A program made the translations under genes and the position numbers. 64,000 nt of DNA from Prostheceraeus crozeri. Taxonomy: Eukaryota; Platyhelminthes; Polycladida; Euryleptidae. The stretch's first letter is position 1. Each line of letters begins with the position of its first letter. Shown in pieces: positions 23,658 through 35,985 of the stretch. The notes under the pieces were generated by a model that had not been told where the DNA came from, did no database searches, and was given only the letters and a program-made list of their open reading frames with translations. Location: assembly GCA_907163375.1 (NCBI GenBank), contig CAJQUW010007069.1, positions 369,152-433,151 on the forward strand. The letters are read 5' to 3'.

Positions 23658-24152
23658 CTACAAATCACAGAGGTATAAATAGAATATGTGATCCATTACT
23701 TTTAAATCATTACCGTACCTAAAATTCACCGGTCGTGGCTCTCGAACACCGACAGCTAATTGATATCAATGCAGATTGCGAGAAATACTATAGCTAATGG
23801 TATTTCCGGGCGGAGGAAGAGTCGAATATTCCAAGCAAGTGACAACAGAAGTACACGAGGAGGATTGTTTGGATAACGCAAAGCGCAAGCATCGATAATG
23901 AACGACGTTAAAAATGTTACCCACTCAAGAACTTGTTTATGACGTCACAAGTTGTGTTCATCTCATTGGCCATCCTTTCCACTGTCGATGTACTACGAGC
24001 GCGAGTGTAACTTCACCATGGAACACAGCAGCTCACCGGTGATTCCAAATTTCTTGGAAATCCTGAGCTACGCCGCCAATAACAGTCAATTCCTCCTGCG
24101 CGGTCTCGGTGAAAATGTGGTGAACTACGCTATTGATAACTTCTTGATCCCT

Positions 24153-24899
24153 TGACCGGCTGAATAGGCCTAATGATAACTGACCGGCTGAATAGGCCTA
24201 ATGATAACTTCTAGTCAAAGTATTATCATTGATTTGAGAAGAATATATTTGTAAACTATGGATAACTATCCCCTGGTTGTGCCTAGGCTAACGGAATGCG
24301 TATGAATATCGATAAGACAAAAAAGCTGGTTTTATTGATTTTTTTAAAATTTGACCTATACAGAAATTTGACCTGTGATCACGTCATTGGGTCATGACCT
24401 CCAAACAACTGTTTCAAAAACTTCCCATGGGTACCTAGATGAGGTTACCGTTTGATTTTGAAGTATTTGATCGCTCCAAGGCAGTGAGTCAGGCGTCCTT
24501 TTAAGAAAAGTGCTATTTTTGAGTTTTGACCTAGGTTTTGTGACCTTTTGACCTCTGGCGACTTCGTTCTTTAACGTATTCACTTCCAACAAGATTTATG
24601 AGTGAGAGGACATCTAGACGATCAAAATGAGACGTCGTGCGTAGGTATACGTTGTTTCAATCCATATCTAGAGTTACTTTTGTGTTCCGTACTCACTCCA
24701 TGCTTTGCATTTTTAACATCGTGATAGTTTTACAAAGGTAGGCCTAAAGCAACTTTTGCAAGAGAGTTGGTATTGCTAACAACTGTTTTCTGATGTCCCA
24801 TACACCCCTTAACAACATGAAAGTGTTAAGAAAAGTATAGCAGGGGTGTCATTTTTACTTCGTTTTTAAGCACGATACGACGGCTTGGCTCCCAGACTA
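24153..24899 (-). repeat. Right long terminal inverted repeat
   Basis: Partner of the left arm, slightly longer because of a 28-bp tandem duplication (GACCGGCTGAATAGGCCTAA...) at its inner end. Confidence 0.88.
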
Positions 24900-25640
24900 T
24901 TTGGAGGAACCATCACACAAGATTAACGTGAGGGTAAGAGGCAATGTCCTCAAACAAACTACTATTTCATTTTTGTCTCTGACGTGACCGTTGGTGCGTA
25001 GGTGTGATCGAGGCTGGGAAGGCTTGTCTTCTCTACTAAATCGCCGAGTGAAAAGACAATCCTTTTTTCACTTTCACGGTTCATTCCCTTAACTATTACA
25101 AGCTTCGCATGCAGCAGTGTCTCTGTACTTTTGTTTGACGGAGAAAGTTGACATCAAGACAGTGACAGATATCCACGAGGACAAATAGTTTGTTTGTATT
25201 ATGTTTCTGGTCTGGTTATAGGCTGGAGTCCGGAGTCCTATCATTTGATAGGACTCCGACTCCGACTCCAGCAAAAATAATAGGACTCCGGGACTCCGAC
25301 TCCGCATCCCTGCTTTATTCAACGCCAATTTTTCTTCTCGTGATAGTTCGCATGAGGAGGCTAAAGAAATAACCGATGTGCGATTTAATTCTTCATCAGT
25401 GACGGTGAGATTAGGTCTTACTAGGGATGTTTTAGTTCTAGAAAAGCGTCCATTATGTGGACGAGTTAATCGGATATTCATCTAATTAAATTCATCCATA
25501 AAAACATAATACTTTGCACGATGTGGCAAGTTAGATAATCAATTGAACTAGATCACCTTTAAAGAAACATGCCGAATAGATGATTGAGTCGAATTCTTCA
25601 TAGTTCTCTCACGCCAAGGACTTGAATAACACATGTCTTC

Positions 25641-27600
25641 ATAATGTAATCTTAGATCAATACCCATTTCCACTTCCAATTTATGAATTTTTGCTTTCTT
25701 TTTTTTAATTCAGTCTACCTGAATCAATAGCTTCAGTGTTCTTTGAATGCAACCTTCATTCCCCTGGTACCGGTATGACATTCAGTAGCTCACAACATCA
25801 CAGAAAGGCGACATGGAGGATGAAAGTGATAAATCTACAAATATTGCAAACTTCCATGTCTTTTGTGATTTCTATTTTTATGATATAGAATAGCCTATCG
25901 TTACCGCTGCCTATGCAAAAATTTAAAACTGTTTGTAGTTTCAAATTGCATGGACTTGATGTCCTCTCACTACCTCTTTTCAACAGGGTTGAATGGTTTT
26001 TCCTACGAACGGCAAGTACCATGAACTAAAAATCGGTAAAAACCGTCCTGGTCAAAACCACAAGAATAAGAAAACTGGTCAAAGCTGGCAAAAAATGATA
26101 AATGTGTTTTCATGACAACTAGAATGAAATTCAGCAGATACACGAGTATAAGTGCATGTAATTTATACGATGCATTTGTAAAACGTGCGCAATCTCGAGG
26201 TTTATACTCTGAGGTGTAAATATCCAACCTATGGATTTTTTTGGCATATGAGGATACATGAAAATCCCTCGCATACATGAAAGCGTTTTGTAAATTTTAT
26301 TTACTTGATTCACTGATTGTGGAACACAAAATACATGATGAAATATTTTCAGGTGCAAGCAACACGTTTGTCTAAATAATGAAACATGCTTATGCAAGAT
26401 TGGTGTAAGTGCCATATAAATTGTGCATTTTGTGAGCAGGCCCATGCTTTCTTTCTCGCATGTGTTTCGCATGTATTAAGGCACATAGCATGCCGATTCG
26501 AAAATTGACACTGTGAGAGATGTATTAAACAGTGGCGTCGCGTGCTCCCTGACCATAGGCCTTCACTCGGCATTGGGATACTATTTCTATACGAAGCACT
26601 TTTATGTCACAACATTAATTTTCATAAAAGCTGAATTTTTAATAACAATTTTCCGAACATTTTTTAAGGTCAAGCGAAAGTGCACATGAGAAGTGATCGC
26701 TCATGTCACTTAACCGCCTTACTCAAGGAGCTGAGATCACTGTATCCCCATTCTGTCCAGACCACATTTTCTCGAGAAAAAAGGAGGCAAGGCGAACAGT
26801 TTCTTGCGTTTTTGACGGCCGGTCAGCCACTCACATGTTTGAAATTTTGATGCATTAAAATGTCTTGTGTATTTCTTATTTCTTTCTGTGTGAGTACTTT
26901 CGATTTCATATCAGGTGTTGGCCTACCTTGCTTGCCGACTGTCATCTTTTCAGCATATTCCCTTGGGACGAAAGGCGTGGTTATGATCTCATCTGCAGTA
27001 CTAAACATAGCGTCACATCAATCACGTAAAAACAAATTTTTGAATTCTACCGAATCTGGGTGTTCGAGTCAGATGCATTACTCTGCATTCATTGGAGAAC
27101 GCTCATCATCTGATCGCATTCTTGTCTGAACGTCATCCATCTGCTACTGTTGACGTATTGGCTTCTCTCACATTAAGCGAAGCTAGGAACAATTGGGTTG
27201 CGCTTCCCTTACTATATTTAGGCACCGCGCCTCGATCAAGAATTGTGTAGAATTTCATTGCAAAAATTGGAGAAGGAAAAGCATCATGTCTATCGGGAAA
27301 GCCAATATTTGCGCGGGCGCGTGCGCTTACTGCCTCACACGCACACAACTCTCTTTCGCTGTCTGAACATCAGTGCTGCTCCGTCTGAACACACGACTAG
27401 CTTGTGTGTCTAATTGTTCGAAGAAAACAGCTGTGATTCAAGCACGTGCTGCAAAACTGTTCACTCTTGAGGTTTATCGTCTGATTTTGAGACGGAAGCT
27501 GACACGAGAAGCTATCGAATTTAAATGAATGATGACACTTTTCATTTTTATAAATGTTGGTAAATAATTTTTGAGGATGCGCCGAAGGCCTCGCAGGTAC
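25641..27600. other. Intronic, no feature recognised
   Basis: Only short frames in all six phases, none with family resemblance. Base composition is like the rest of the intron. Confidence 0.4.
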
Positions 27601-28170
27601 GGAGAAGACGCCACTGGTATTAAACCGTGCATAGACAATTATGCGCATGCAATGATACATTCCTAGCAGGAATGCTGTTTATAACAATCGATGATTAAAA
27701 TAGTCAATATATTAAATCAATTATTCCTATGTACATAGAGCAAAATTTGTCAGCATTGTCTATATTTTTCAATAATTTATTGTTAATACCTATTTCTCTT
27801 TTCATCATAGCTAATTCAAAACTGACTGACATAATTGTCACAAGACATCAACTCTAAAATTATCATGTGTATATTCCACTAACAACAACAGATAGTGCCA
27901 CCATGAAATCATTAGCTTCATCAAGAAAAACATGATCACGTTCCTTACTTGCCTCACATAAAGCTGATGAAATCATATTTATTTACAGTCAATCCCTGAC
28001 AACCGTATACAAAAGCAAGATATGTTAGAATGCGATGTTTCAACATACCCTAAATATGAATTCCCATTTCCCCTGTTTTTACCACTTTCCCGATATTTAC
28101 CAGTTTTTCCATCTGCCGCGGTAAAAACTAGTTTTTCCTACATGATTGCCAACGCTGCCTTTCAATGATA
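27600..28170 (-). repeat. Dispersed repeat family B, copy 1
   Basis: Inverted relative to 30985-31445 and 35480-35985. Shared landmarks are GACTATTTTAATCATCG, a TTCCTGCTAGGAATG palindromic block and GTCAGGGATTGAC. Non-coding and diverged. Confidence 0.6.
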
Positions 28171-28649
28171 TTGCTCCTGATGAACATTCGTCAATATCTC
28201 TGTCATCTTGTTGCCGATTGAAACCGATAGACATTTAATAATTCATTAATTTTCGAATTTTGCAACGTTTTCAGATTCAGAAGGCATTGATTACGCATTG
28301 TTTATTCGATCCGTCGCCTGGAGTCGTTTTAGAAGAGAATTAATTTTTTTAAATTCACTTAGGCCTAGATTAAACAAAAGAAGGCCTCTCTCTTTGAGGC
28401 TATCGGTTTCAGACAAATCATAAACAAACTTTCGAAGACTTTTGGAAATAAATGTATTCTAAATATGCACTAAATTGTATTTTGCAGTCTCAGCAGATCC
28501 GACTCCGAAATAAAATCTTGAATGAATTCATTTATTACTTTCTTCCTGCATGTCGCTTTTCTGCGATCTTGTGAGCAATTAAATGTCATACCAAGGGAAT
28601 GAAAGTTGCAAAGGAAAGCAAAAATTCATAAATTGGAAATGGAAATGGT

Positions 28650-30505
28650 TATTGATATAAGATATATAATATAATATATATACAAGAGGTGCATTTTTTC
28701 AATTCCTAGGTGTGAAAGAACTATAAAGAATTCGACTCAATCATCTATTCAGCATATTTCTCTAAAAGTAAATAAATTAGTTCGATTAATTATCTAACTT
28801 GCCATATTGTGCAAAGTATGATGTTTTTATGAGTGAATCTGATTAGATGAGTATCCGATTAACTCGTCTACAAAATCGCACATCGGCTATTTCTTTAGCC
28901 TCTTCATACGAACTATCACGAGAAGAAAAATTAGTGTTGAATAAAGGACTAGGATTTGCATTCAAACACAAAGAATTTGACCTTTATGAGCTTCCAAGCG
29001 CATCAAGATACTGTGCCCAAATGTTGCAACATGACCGATCTAATGCTACGAAGGCACATGTGATGGTCATAAAGATGTTCAGCAAATCAAGGTAAAAGAT
29101 CAGTAATTTAAGCAAAGAAGAATTTGACATTTTAATGAATTTAAAAAAAATAATGATATTGTGAAAACTTGCAGATAGGGGCCGAGTTGTCGTTGTTTTG
29201 GAGTAAATCAGATTACTGTACAGAAGTTCGCCAACTCCATAGTGTCACAACATTTAGTACGGAAGAAGTTGATCGAACCTCAATTCCTTCTGAAGAAAGT
29301 ACTGACTAATTAGACAGACTTGTTCAAATTAAAAAGCTCTCTTTAGAAAAAATAAAGCGGCCTCTTTCATCAACAATTTCATTATTCTATTAGCTTCCAA
29401 AAATTCACGAGATCATATCTCCTTGTCCGGGTCGACCGATAGTGTCTTCAAGTAATGGAGTTACAGAAAGTTGAGCCCCTTTATGTAGTAGATTTTTGGA
29501 TCTCAATCACAAAAAAAATACAGGAAGTGCATAGAGTGCTTAGAGATTGAACTAAACAGTGCAAGACTCTATAATCAAACCCTTAGCCACACAGGTCAAT
29601 CTTATCACAATCTTATCACAATCAAGGACACAGCGGACATCTTGACCAAACTCAATGTATCTTCCACTAAAATGAATGAAGACTTTATTTTGGTCGTTGC
29701 GGATGTGTCTTCTTTATATACTAAGATTCGTCATAAGATGGACTGAAAATCATATACGAAGCTCTTGAAACTCGACGGTTGAAGCCCCAAGTTCAAAATC
29801 TGCTTCAAAATTGACACACCATGTTCTAACGAAGAATACTTTCGGATTATACAGCAACTTTTTCACTCACTTTTTGCAAGGCACGGCGATGGGTAACAAA
29901 AATGCCTCCAGACTGCGCGATTGTTTTCATTGATTGGTTGGAAAAGCGTCTTGTCTCAAATGCTAATCCAATAGTGTAGTGGAGGTGTGTCAATGCTGCT
30001 AAAACAACATGCACATCATCAAGCATCATTTATGGTCTGAGTTTTAGAAGTTGTAATTGTTTTGTGTGCAGGTGAAACCCAAAGAAGTTTGAGAGGAAAA
30101 ATGGCAGAACATCGATTTGACGTCTGCCATGGAGATGAAGAAAGGGTGGTTTCTCATCATTGTATATGAAAATCAACACCTGGAAGAAGATCAAAGGTGA
30201 CAATATAGAGGAAATGATCAACAAGAGGTGCAAGGAACTGAAATTCATAAGCCAACTATTGACTGACTGGCCTCATCGCGAATAGGGAAGACATCAAATG
30301 AACATATTTAAATTGTGCGTGTAGAGCACATCATGTTGACTTCGGACAATGTATTGAATTTCACTTTGGTCGCGAAAGGATGGCGTTAAAAAGACAGCAT
30401 GGCGTTAAAAAGACCAGCAATCCATGAACCTAAATCTCTAACATTCCTATGATTTTTGTGATATTTTTGTGTAGAATATCTTGAACTAGCCTTAATAGTT
30501 GACCT
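28650..30505 (+). mobile_element. Penelope-like element, right inverted arm (fossil)
   Basis: The inverted partner of 14276-16131, on the plus strand, with the same boundaries: a TATAAGATATATAATATA stretch at one end and the TAGAATATCTTGAACTAGCC segment at the other. The RT-like QGTAMG segment lies near 29875. The 12.5 kb between the arms contains the hAT and long-TIR elements. Broken, like its partner. Confidence 0.8.
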
Positions 30506-30984
30506 TAATATGGGAAAACAGGTAAAAACCTGGGAATTTCAGGGAACGTAGGAAGCTTGCATTGTCATCAATTTAATAATAATAATTTCAATTAATATTA
30601 ATATTATCAATTATATTATATTAATCAATTAATAATAATTCATTTAAGCTCGAAACGCATTATGAAGGATCCTTTTTCGATCTGGTCGAGCAACAAAAAT
30701 TACATATTACCTTATTACAAACATGCCAATTACGCACAAATTACGTACATATCAATGACTTCTAGACGTTATTCAAAAAGTCATTAAAATAGAAATTAAA
30801 AGAAGCTTTCTTGAAGGTTTCAGTGATTCTGATTGACGGATTTGTCAGGCAAATCGTTGTAGATAGTTGGAGCTACAACAGAAAAGGACGAGCTTCCAAG
30901 CCCTATAAGCCCTATGCGACTGAAATGAACAGAGAGTAATTTGCTCTTTGAAGACCGAATATTCATTACTAGCCGAGGTATTCA

Positions 30985-31445
30985 CATGGTTCGGGTCCGC
31001 ATCTCTATGCTGGTTGTTGTATCATCCAACTGCGACACCGTATCCTACCTTATCCTGCTTTTGTCTACGATTGTGACGGATTGACTGCAAATACATATGA
31101 TTTCATCAGCTTTATGTGACTGATGCGTATGGCATATGATCTTTTTTTGATTAAACCAATCATTTTATGTTGTCGTCAGAGGGATATACCTAATAATTTT
31201 GGAATGCATGTTTTGTAGGAATGTCAGTTTTGAATTAGCTTTGATGAAAAGAGGAAGTGCCATTTAATGATAAATTACAAAAAAACACAGACAATATCAG
31301 AAAATGTTGCCACACATGTGAATAGGCAAAGCAATGTTTTGATGTATTGACCATTTTAATCATCGAGTGTTATAAATAGCGTTCCTGTTAGGAATTTGTA
31401 ATTGTACTCGCATAATTACATGCGCAAAACTTTTGCAATATTTGA
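30985..31445 (+). repeat. Dispersed repeat family B, copy 2
   Basis: Plus-strand copy with GGGTCCGCATCTCTATGCTGG at its left end and CCATTTTAATCATCGAG...TTCCTGTTAGGAA at its right. A short AT-rich microsatellite-like stretch (30570-30660) precedes it. Confidence 0.6.
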
Positions 31446-33540
31446 TGTTTTTGTAGCCATATATCTGCACTCTGCATGCAAATGAAAATCGGTTTCAATT
31501 TCAAATCGGCACTTGAAGCTGTTGACAATTGCAGTCAAACTTAACCAACGACAAGTACAATCACTGATCAATAAATCCCAACGAGCAACTGAAGCAAAAG
31601 GTTCTGATTCGTGTTACGCTGCGAGGTAGCATTATTTGGATTGCCACTTGCTAACACTGTGGAATGTCGGCTCCAGTAATGTGCGAGGCAATCATTCACC
31701 CTACCATAACGGGTTGGGTGAATCGGTCCCGAATCGATTCGGGAAATAGAAATGCAGATCCACTCCAGTGCCTGGTATGGACATGGTTTAAGAGTGGTTA
31801 AGCCTACTTTCGTTCTCCCCCCCAGCTCCGCTGCATCCCAGCGTTCCTGAGTGCAGCTCATGTTTATGACCACAGTTCCAAAACATTGTTTAATACAAAA
31901 TGTACAATATCTATTGTCTTTCACGATGAAAATGATCTCACAAATCTCAAGAATGCAATTCTACTTGACCTTTAAAGTAGAGTTATTATCTCATTTACGC
32001 TTGCGACTTGAAATTCGATGATCGGATGTGAGAGGCACAAGTGAACATGAAAAAAATGATTATAAACTTCGTACCCAGGTTATAAAAGTCAATTGCATTG
32101 CAATAAAAGTAAATTAAATCTATCAAAATGCACTTAATTGATTGGCGTGATCAAATAATTGAAATTAATTGACAGCTCGATTTGCAATAATATTTAAGTC
32201 AGTTGATTGAAGGCTGCCACCACGCAACTTTGTAAGGAAAACATCGCACCTCCTATGGTTCTTTGAGATACTACTGAACAGATCTGTCACAAAAAGCTGA
32301 TAGCTTAAACAGTATTTGGCCGATAGGGAGCATTTAGGGTCTCTATCTTGCAAACCACGACGTTTTTATAATGACTCTGAAAAGTCTATTCTTAAGTCTT
32401 CTATTAAAAGTATTCTGTTGTGTTAGGCACTTCTTTCAATAATTATTAAACCTAGTCAATCTTATCATTCTCATTGAATCAATATTCACGTCCAGTAAAC
32501 ATGCATTTCATGCAATGTATACTCATCGCCCAATTCTCTACAACGTGACATTTGAGCTATTGTGCAACTGGCAAGCTTGTTGTACAAACTAGCGTGTAAC
32601 ACATCACGAATAAGTGTGATTTAGCATTGAAATCTATGACGTCTCTTTGAAGCAGACTGATTATCATTAAAATTGCAAGTCAGTACAATTGAACTTGCAA
32701 ATACATTACAATTATTGAGCTTCTTCAAAAATATATATTGTGATTATACTACTATTATTATTTCAAATTATACAGTAGCAAGAAATGGTAAGTAGATTCA
32801 ATTGTTGATAATATTTGCAATAAAGTAATGAAGCCAATAACTTGCAATATATCTTCCTGCTGCAATTAAAGCTAATTGAATGCACAGCCAAATGTGATTG
32901 TTAATAACTTTCTATAGCCCTCGCCTTCAGAATGGACCTACAAAATATGAGATCATAAGTGTGAATGTCTCAAATATGTTAAGTTTCCTTAGTATCCTTG
33001 TAGGCCTGTAAATCTTGCTTCAAGTGCCAGTGACGAGAAAGAATGAGTACGACAAAGCTGGTAGGTATGCTTGCATTCGAAAATTAATTCTGCTTCTATT
33101 AAAAACAGGATTCCTTCTTAATTTTATAGTTCATTGTATGTATTTCTTTATAACTACTTTTTTTACAAATTCATCTTAACTGAATGACTTCATGAAAACA
33201 TATCAACATGGGCCTAATGGTGACTATAGTCTGCAGCAGATCAAATCCCTTATTAACGCGCCGCATAAATGAAAATTCCAGTGTATAATATTCGAGAATT
33301 AGATAGCCATGTTGATGTGAAAACGGTAGTTGCTGCACAAGTTTCTTTTTTGCAGGTTCAGCATGATTCGATAGAATCTTGACTAATGATCTAATCAGTG
33401 ATTAGATAATTATGTAATCAGTATCACATATGCCTAAAATTTCAGTACTGATATAGCCTCAATTAATTCATACATATTGACATTAATCAATTAATTGATG
33501 ATCACTAATTTTTCGATATACCTCATGTTCGATCACTTTT
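31446..33540. other. Intronic, little recognisable
   Basis: No gene seen. A perfect 16-bp palindrome, CCCGAATCGATTCGGG, lies at 31728-31743. The surroundings (GGTTGGGTGAATCGG) do not form a tRNA. Confidence 0.4.
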
Positions 33541-33564
33541 GAATTACCAAAAGATGCAACTCAC

Positions 33565-34074
33565 TTCAAACTGACAATCCCCATGCCTTTTGCACAGCTG
33601 AGTTAGTAATTTACGCGCAACATCCTTCTGATCTTTCCTTATTCTGAAGTCAATGTCATCATCGTAGGGAATCATTCCATGATGACGCCGAGCTCCCAAT
33701 AAAGAGCCGGAGTCAAGTACAAGGTCTACACCGGCCTCTCGAAAAACATGATTTATTCTGCGAAGATTACGACGAACCACGACACGATCCTGATGGGAGA
33801 ATTCACTATTTAAATAACAAGAAAAGCTCCGCCGAATCTGAGTGGCGTTAAGTGACCGTTTCGGGCCAAGGAGGTGAGCACAGCTGTCGGGGAGATATGA
33901 TAGAGTTTCCGGTGGATTGAAAATGTAGTATGCTGGCTGTAAAGAGACTCCCAGCAAGCGCAAACACTGAACTACAGGTGAGTCTTTCACAAACATTTGA
34001 AGAAGTCGATTTAGGACACAAATAAGTCCGAGAGATAGAATGAGCAAAAGGAAGTATCTCCGCCACGTCGTCAT
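33565..34074 (-). CDS. LicD-family type II membrane protein, exon 1
   Basis: Probably a glycan- or phosphosugar-modifying enzyme of the secretory pathway, in the same broad fold group as fukutin and FKRP; the exact substrate is unknown. The first in-frame ATG (34074) follows an upstream in-frame stop and gives MTTWRRYF. A Leu-rich segment at residues ~8-25 looks like a signal anchor. The LicD core is clear: LDSGSLLGARRHHG (~residues 125-138) followed by MIPYDDDIDFRI, the Asp-rich metal and nucleotide site of this nucleotidyltransferase-like family. The exon gives 170 codons and ends at a strong donor. With exon 2 the protein is about 352 residues, a normal size. A consensus CRE lies about 50 bp upstream. 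Confidence 0.85.
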
Positions 34075-34124
34075 CTCGAGAATGGAGTGGTTGTCAATAT
34101 TCCGATTCAAAGGTTCCGCAAGTG

Positions 34125-34132
34125 TGACGTCA
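34125..34132 (-). promoter_or_regulatory. CRE-like site upstream of the LicD gene
   Basis: TGACGTCA, the full palindromic CREB/ATF site, 51 bp before the ATG. No TATA box was found nearby. It is a plausible core-promoter element, though one site is weak evidence. Confidence 0.45.
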
Positions 34133-34139
34133 CGTAGGC

Positions 34140-35479
34140 AATTCTGCGAAGACGAGGGTCTTGCGATTGTGAATTTGTCAACTATTCATACCAACTGTTT
34201 ACACCACAAGTAAAGTAACGAATGTAAACGCTCACTCAATCGAAGTTTCAGTAAGCTAATGGCTAATATCTTCCTTCGAACCGCAAACAAAACACGGAGT
34301 CATAGTGACGAATGAAATGAACTTATCAGTTGCCAACCAACCGAGAGGCACATGGATTAGATAAATTGGCTACTCAATAAAACGGCGAACAGCTGTTGTG
34401 TCAAGTTGTCAACACAAGGAAAATCTGTTCTCAGCACTCAAAAAGCGACATCTTCGGTAGAGCTCTAGGCAGGATTGATTTTCATTAAATCCAATAATCA
34501 TCCAAAAATAGGTTTTCTTATTGTCATAGTGGCGAAATTCTGCAAGGTATTGAGTTATTCTTAATTTTTTCAACACTCATGAATGTAGGCCTTGTTGACA
34601 AGACTTCAGCTACATTTGAAAGGTTGATTTCTGTGTTCCTTACATGGGTGCCGATGATGTTCATGGACTTTACCAATTCTCATTTAGTTTGATCACATTT
34701 CCATTGAAGTTATAGTCACTCTGTATATCATACATGTAGGATTTTATTTCCATTTAGGTTGGTGGAGAAAATAATTTCCCTTGCAATTTGTCAGTTAGCT
34801 TTTTTGAACTGTTCCAAGCAAGATATTAGAATGGATTTGGTCAAATTTCCATTTAAATCGGCCACTGTTACTGAGTAAGTTGTAGTAGTAGTATATTTTG
34901 ACATGTAATGTGCATGAAGAAAAAAACAAATTGCAATGCACTGACAAAAATTCTGAGCTTCAAATTCATTTAAGTCAAAATCAGGTTCATATTTTCGAAG
35001 AAGGTAGCTAATGGAATCAGCTAGGCCAGCACAGTGAGATGAAGCAGTCACCTTCTTCCCTGAATGTGCCACAATAATCAGATTGATATATGCTAATTTG
35101 CATATAATATGTGAATACAAAAACAGACAATAAAAAAGAGAAAAAGAAAAACAGACACACAACAACATGAAGCAATATTAAATCAAGTTATAGCACTTAT
35201 ATGAACTCGGTGATTAGTGAAGCATAAAAGTAAATGATGTAAGTGGGACTTATATCATCGACATTTTGAATATGGACTAAGAGTAGGAAATGCCGAAACC
35301 CTTGCGCAGGTATCTCGATCGACTTTCAATAGTAATTCAAATCTATTGGCAATTGCGTGAACATACAGAACTAAGGGATATGCATAAGTCATCATAACAT
35401 AACTCATATGACTTAAATATAGCAATATCATGAAGTGAGAGTCGGCTGAGTACAAATACAAATACCCTATATTTCTGGG
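34140..35479. other. Upstream of the LicD gene, no gene established
   Basis: A minus-strand stretch near 34920-35065 (reading KKVTASSHCAGLADSISYLL) follows an AG and has a coding look. No family, donor or partner exon could be named, so it is left unannotated. Confidence 0.3.
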
Positions 35480-35985
35480 ATGGCAATATAGGAAATACTA
35501 GATTTTACCAGGGCGGATAGGAAAAACAGGTAAATGACGGACAAAAGTGGCAATAAGTGGCAGTAAATGGGAAATGCTGCAAATATGTGGGCCGGCACAA
35601 TATCACCGATATATTCTTACCAGACCCACGGGTCCGCATCTCTATATGCTGGCCGTTGCATCATCCAACTGGGACATCCATCCTATCCCTAATTTTGTCT
35701 ACAGTGTCAGGGATTGACAATGGGCCTAAATACACGATTTCATTAGCATGTGATCATATTCTTCTTGTTGAAACAAATAATTTCATGAAAGTTTTCACTT
35801 AGTAATTTAAGAACAAATGTTTTGTGAACGGATGATGAATTGATAATTGAATTGTCAATGCAATGATAAACTGCATTGACTATTTTAATGATCAAGTAAT
35901 TATCAACAGTATTCATGGTAGGAATGTATAGTTGCATAGTTTGTATAATGAGCATAATTGTGTAAATGTGTAATTGTCTATGCAC
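35480..35985 (+). repeat. Dispersed repeat family B, copy 3
   Basis: Plus-strand copy outside the LicD gene, again with the GGGTCCGCATCTCTA block (near 35630) and the ACTATTTTAATGATCAAG block (near 35879). Likely a non-autonomous element; ends not defined. Confidence 0.55.

Larger units (their letters stand above)
21038..24899 (-). mobile_element. Long-TIR DNA transposon (3.86 kb), superfamily uncertain
   Basis: Inverted arms 21038-21752 and 24153-24899 are about 99% identical (a 66-codon stretch matches perfectly), and both begin TAGTCTGGGAGCCAAG. The host hAT sequence on each side gives a 3-bp TTT duplication. Arms differ by a short indel near the tip and a 28-bp tandem duplication near 24153. 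Inside is one spliced gene on the minus strand. A 3-4 bp duplication and a Cys-rich finger recall Academ elements, but no DDE core is recognisable, so this is only a suggestion. Confidence 0.8.
20682..25312 (-). mobile_element. hAT transposon, carrier of a nested transposon
   Basis: The ends CAGTGATGCGTAGTC (20682) and GACTCCGCATCCCTG (25312) form an imperfect TIR of the CAGNGATGCG type used by hAT elements. The flanks are an exact 8-bp duplication, CTTTATTC (20674-20681 and 25313-25320). Subterminal GACTCC/GGAGTC motifs are clustered near both ends, as in many hATs. Without the nested element the hAT is only ~770 bp. The single coding trace is a BED-finger exon; no hAT catalytic or dimerisation domain is present, so it is a non-autonomous deletion derivative. 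Confidence 0.88.
20490..25640 (-). mobile_element. Penelope-like relic split by a hAT insertion (fossil)
   Basis: 20490-20681 and 25313-25640 are colinear with 15686-16060 of the left arm. The first half stops at CCTAGTCCTTTATTC and the second resumes at CTTTATTCAACGCC, exactly where the hAT element and its 8-bp duplication sit. The relic therefore predates the hAT insertion. Confidence 0.75.
13486..33564 (-). other. 20-kb intron of the LicD gene, filled with transposons
   Basis: The donor GAA|GTGAGT (33564) and the acceptor CTATTTCAG (13486) are both good and both phase 0. Nearly all recognisable content is mobile: two inverted Penelope-like arms, another Penelope-like relic, a LINE tail, a hAT with a nested long-TIR transposon, and dispersed repeat family B. 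13500-14275 and 25650-27600 show nothing recognisable. Confidence 0.75.

Noticed and set aside
23952-24155. 67-codon plus-strand ORF in the long-TIR transposon
   Set aside because: GC-richer than its surroundings but without homology. The upstream part of the spliced minus-strand gene may lie here instead; undecided.
31681-31760. tRNA-like GGTTGGGTGAATCGG and palindrome
   Set aside because: No cloverleaf, no A and B boxes at proper spacing.
34791-35168. Possible host exon on the minus strand
   Set aside because: A short part looks coding, but no donor, partner exon or family could be found, so not annotated as a gene.
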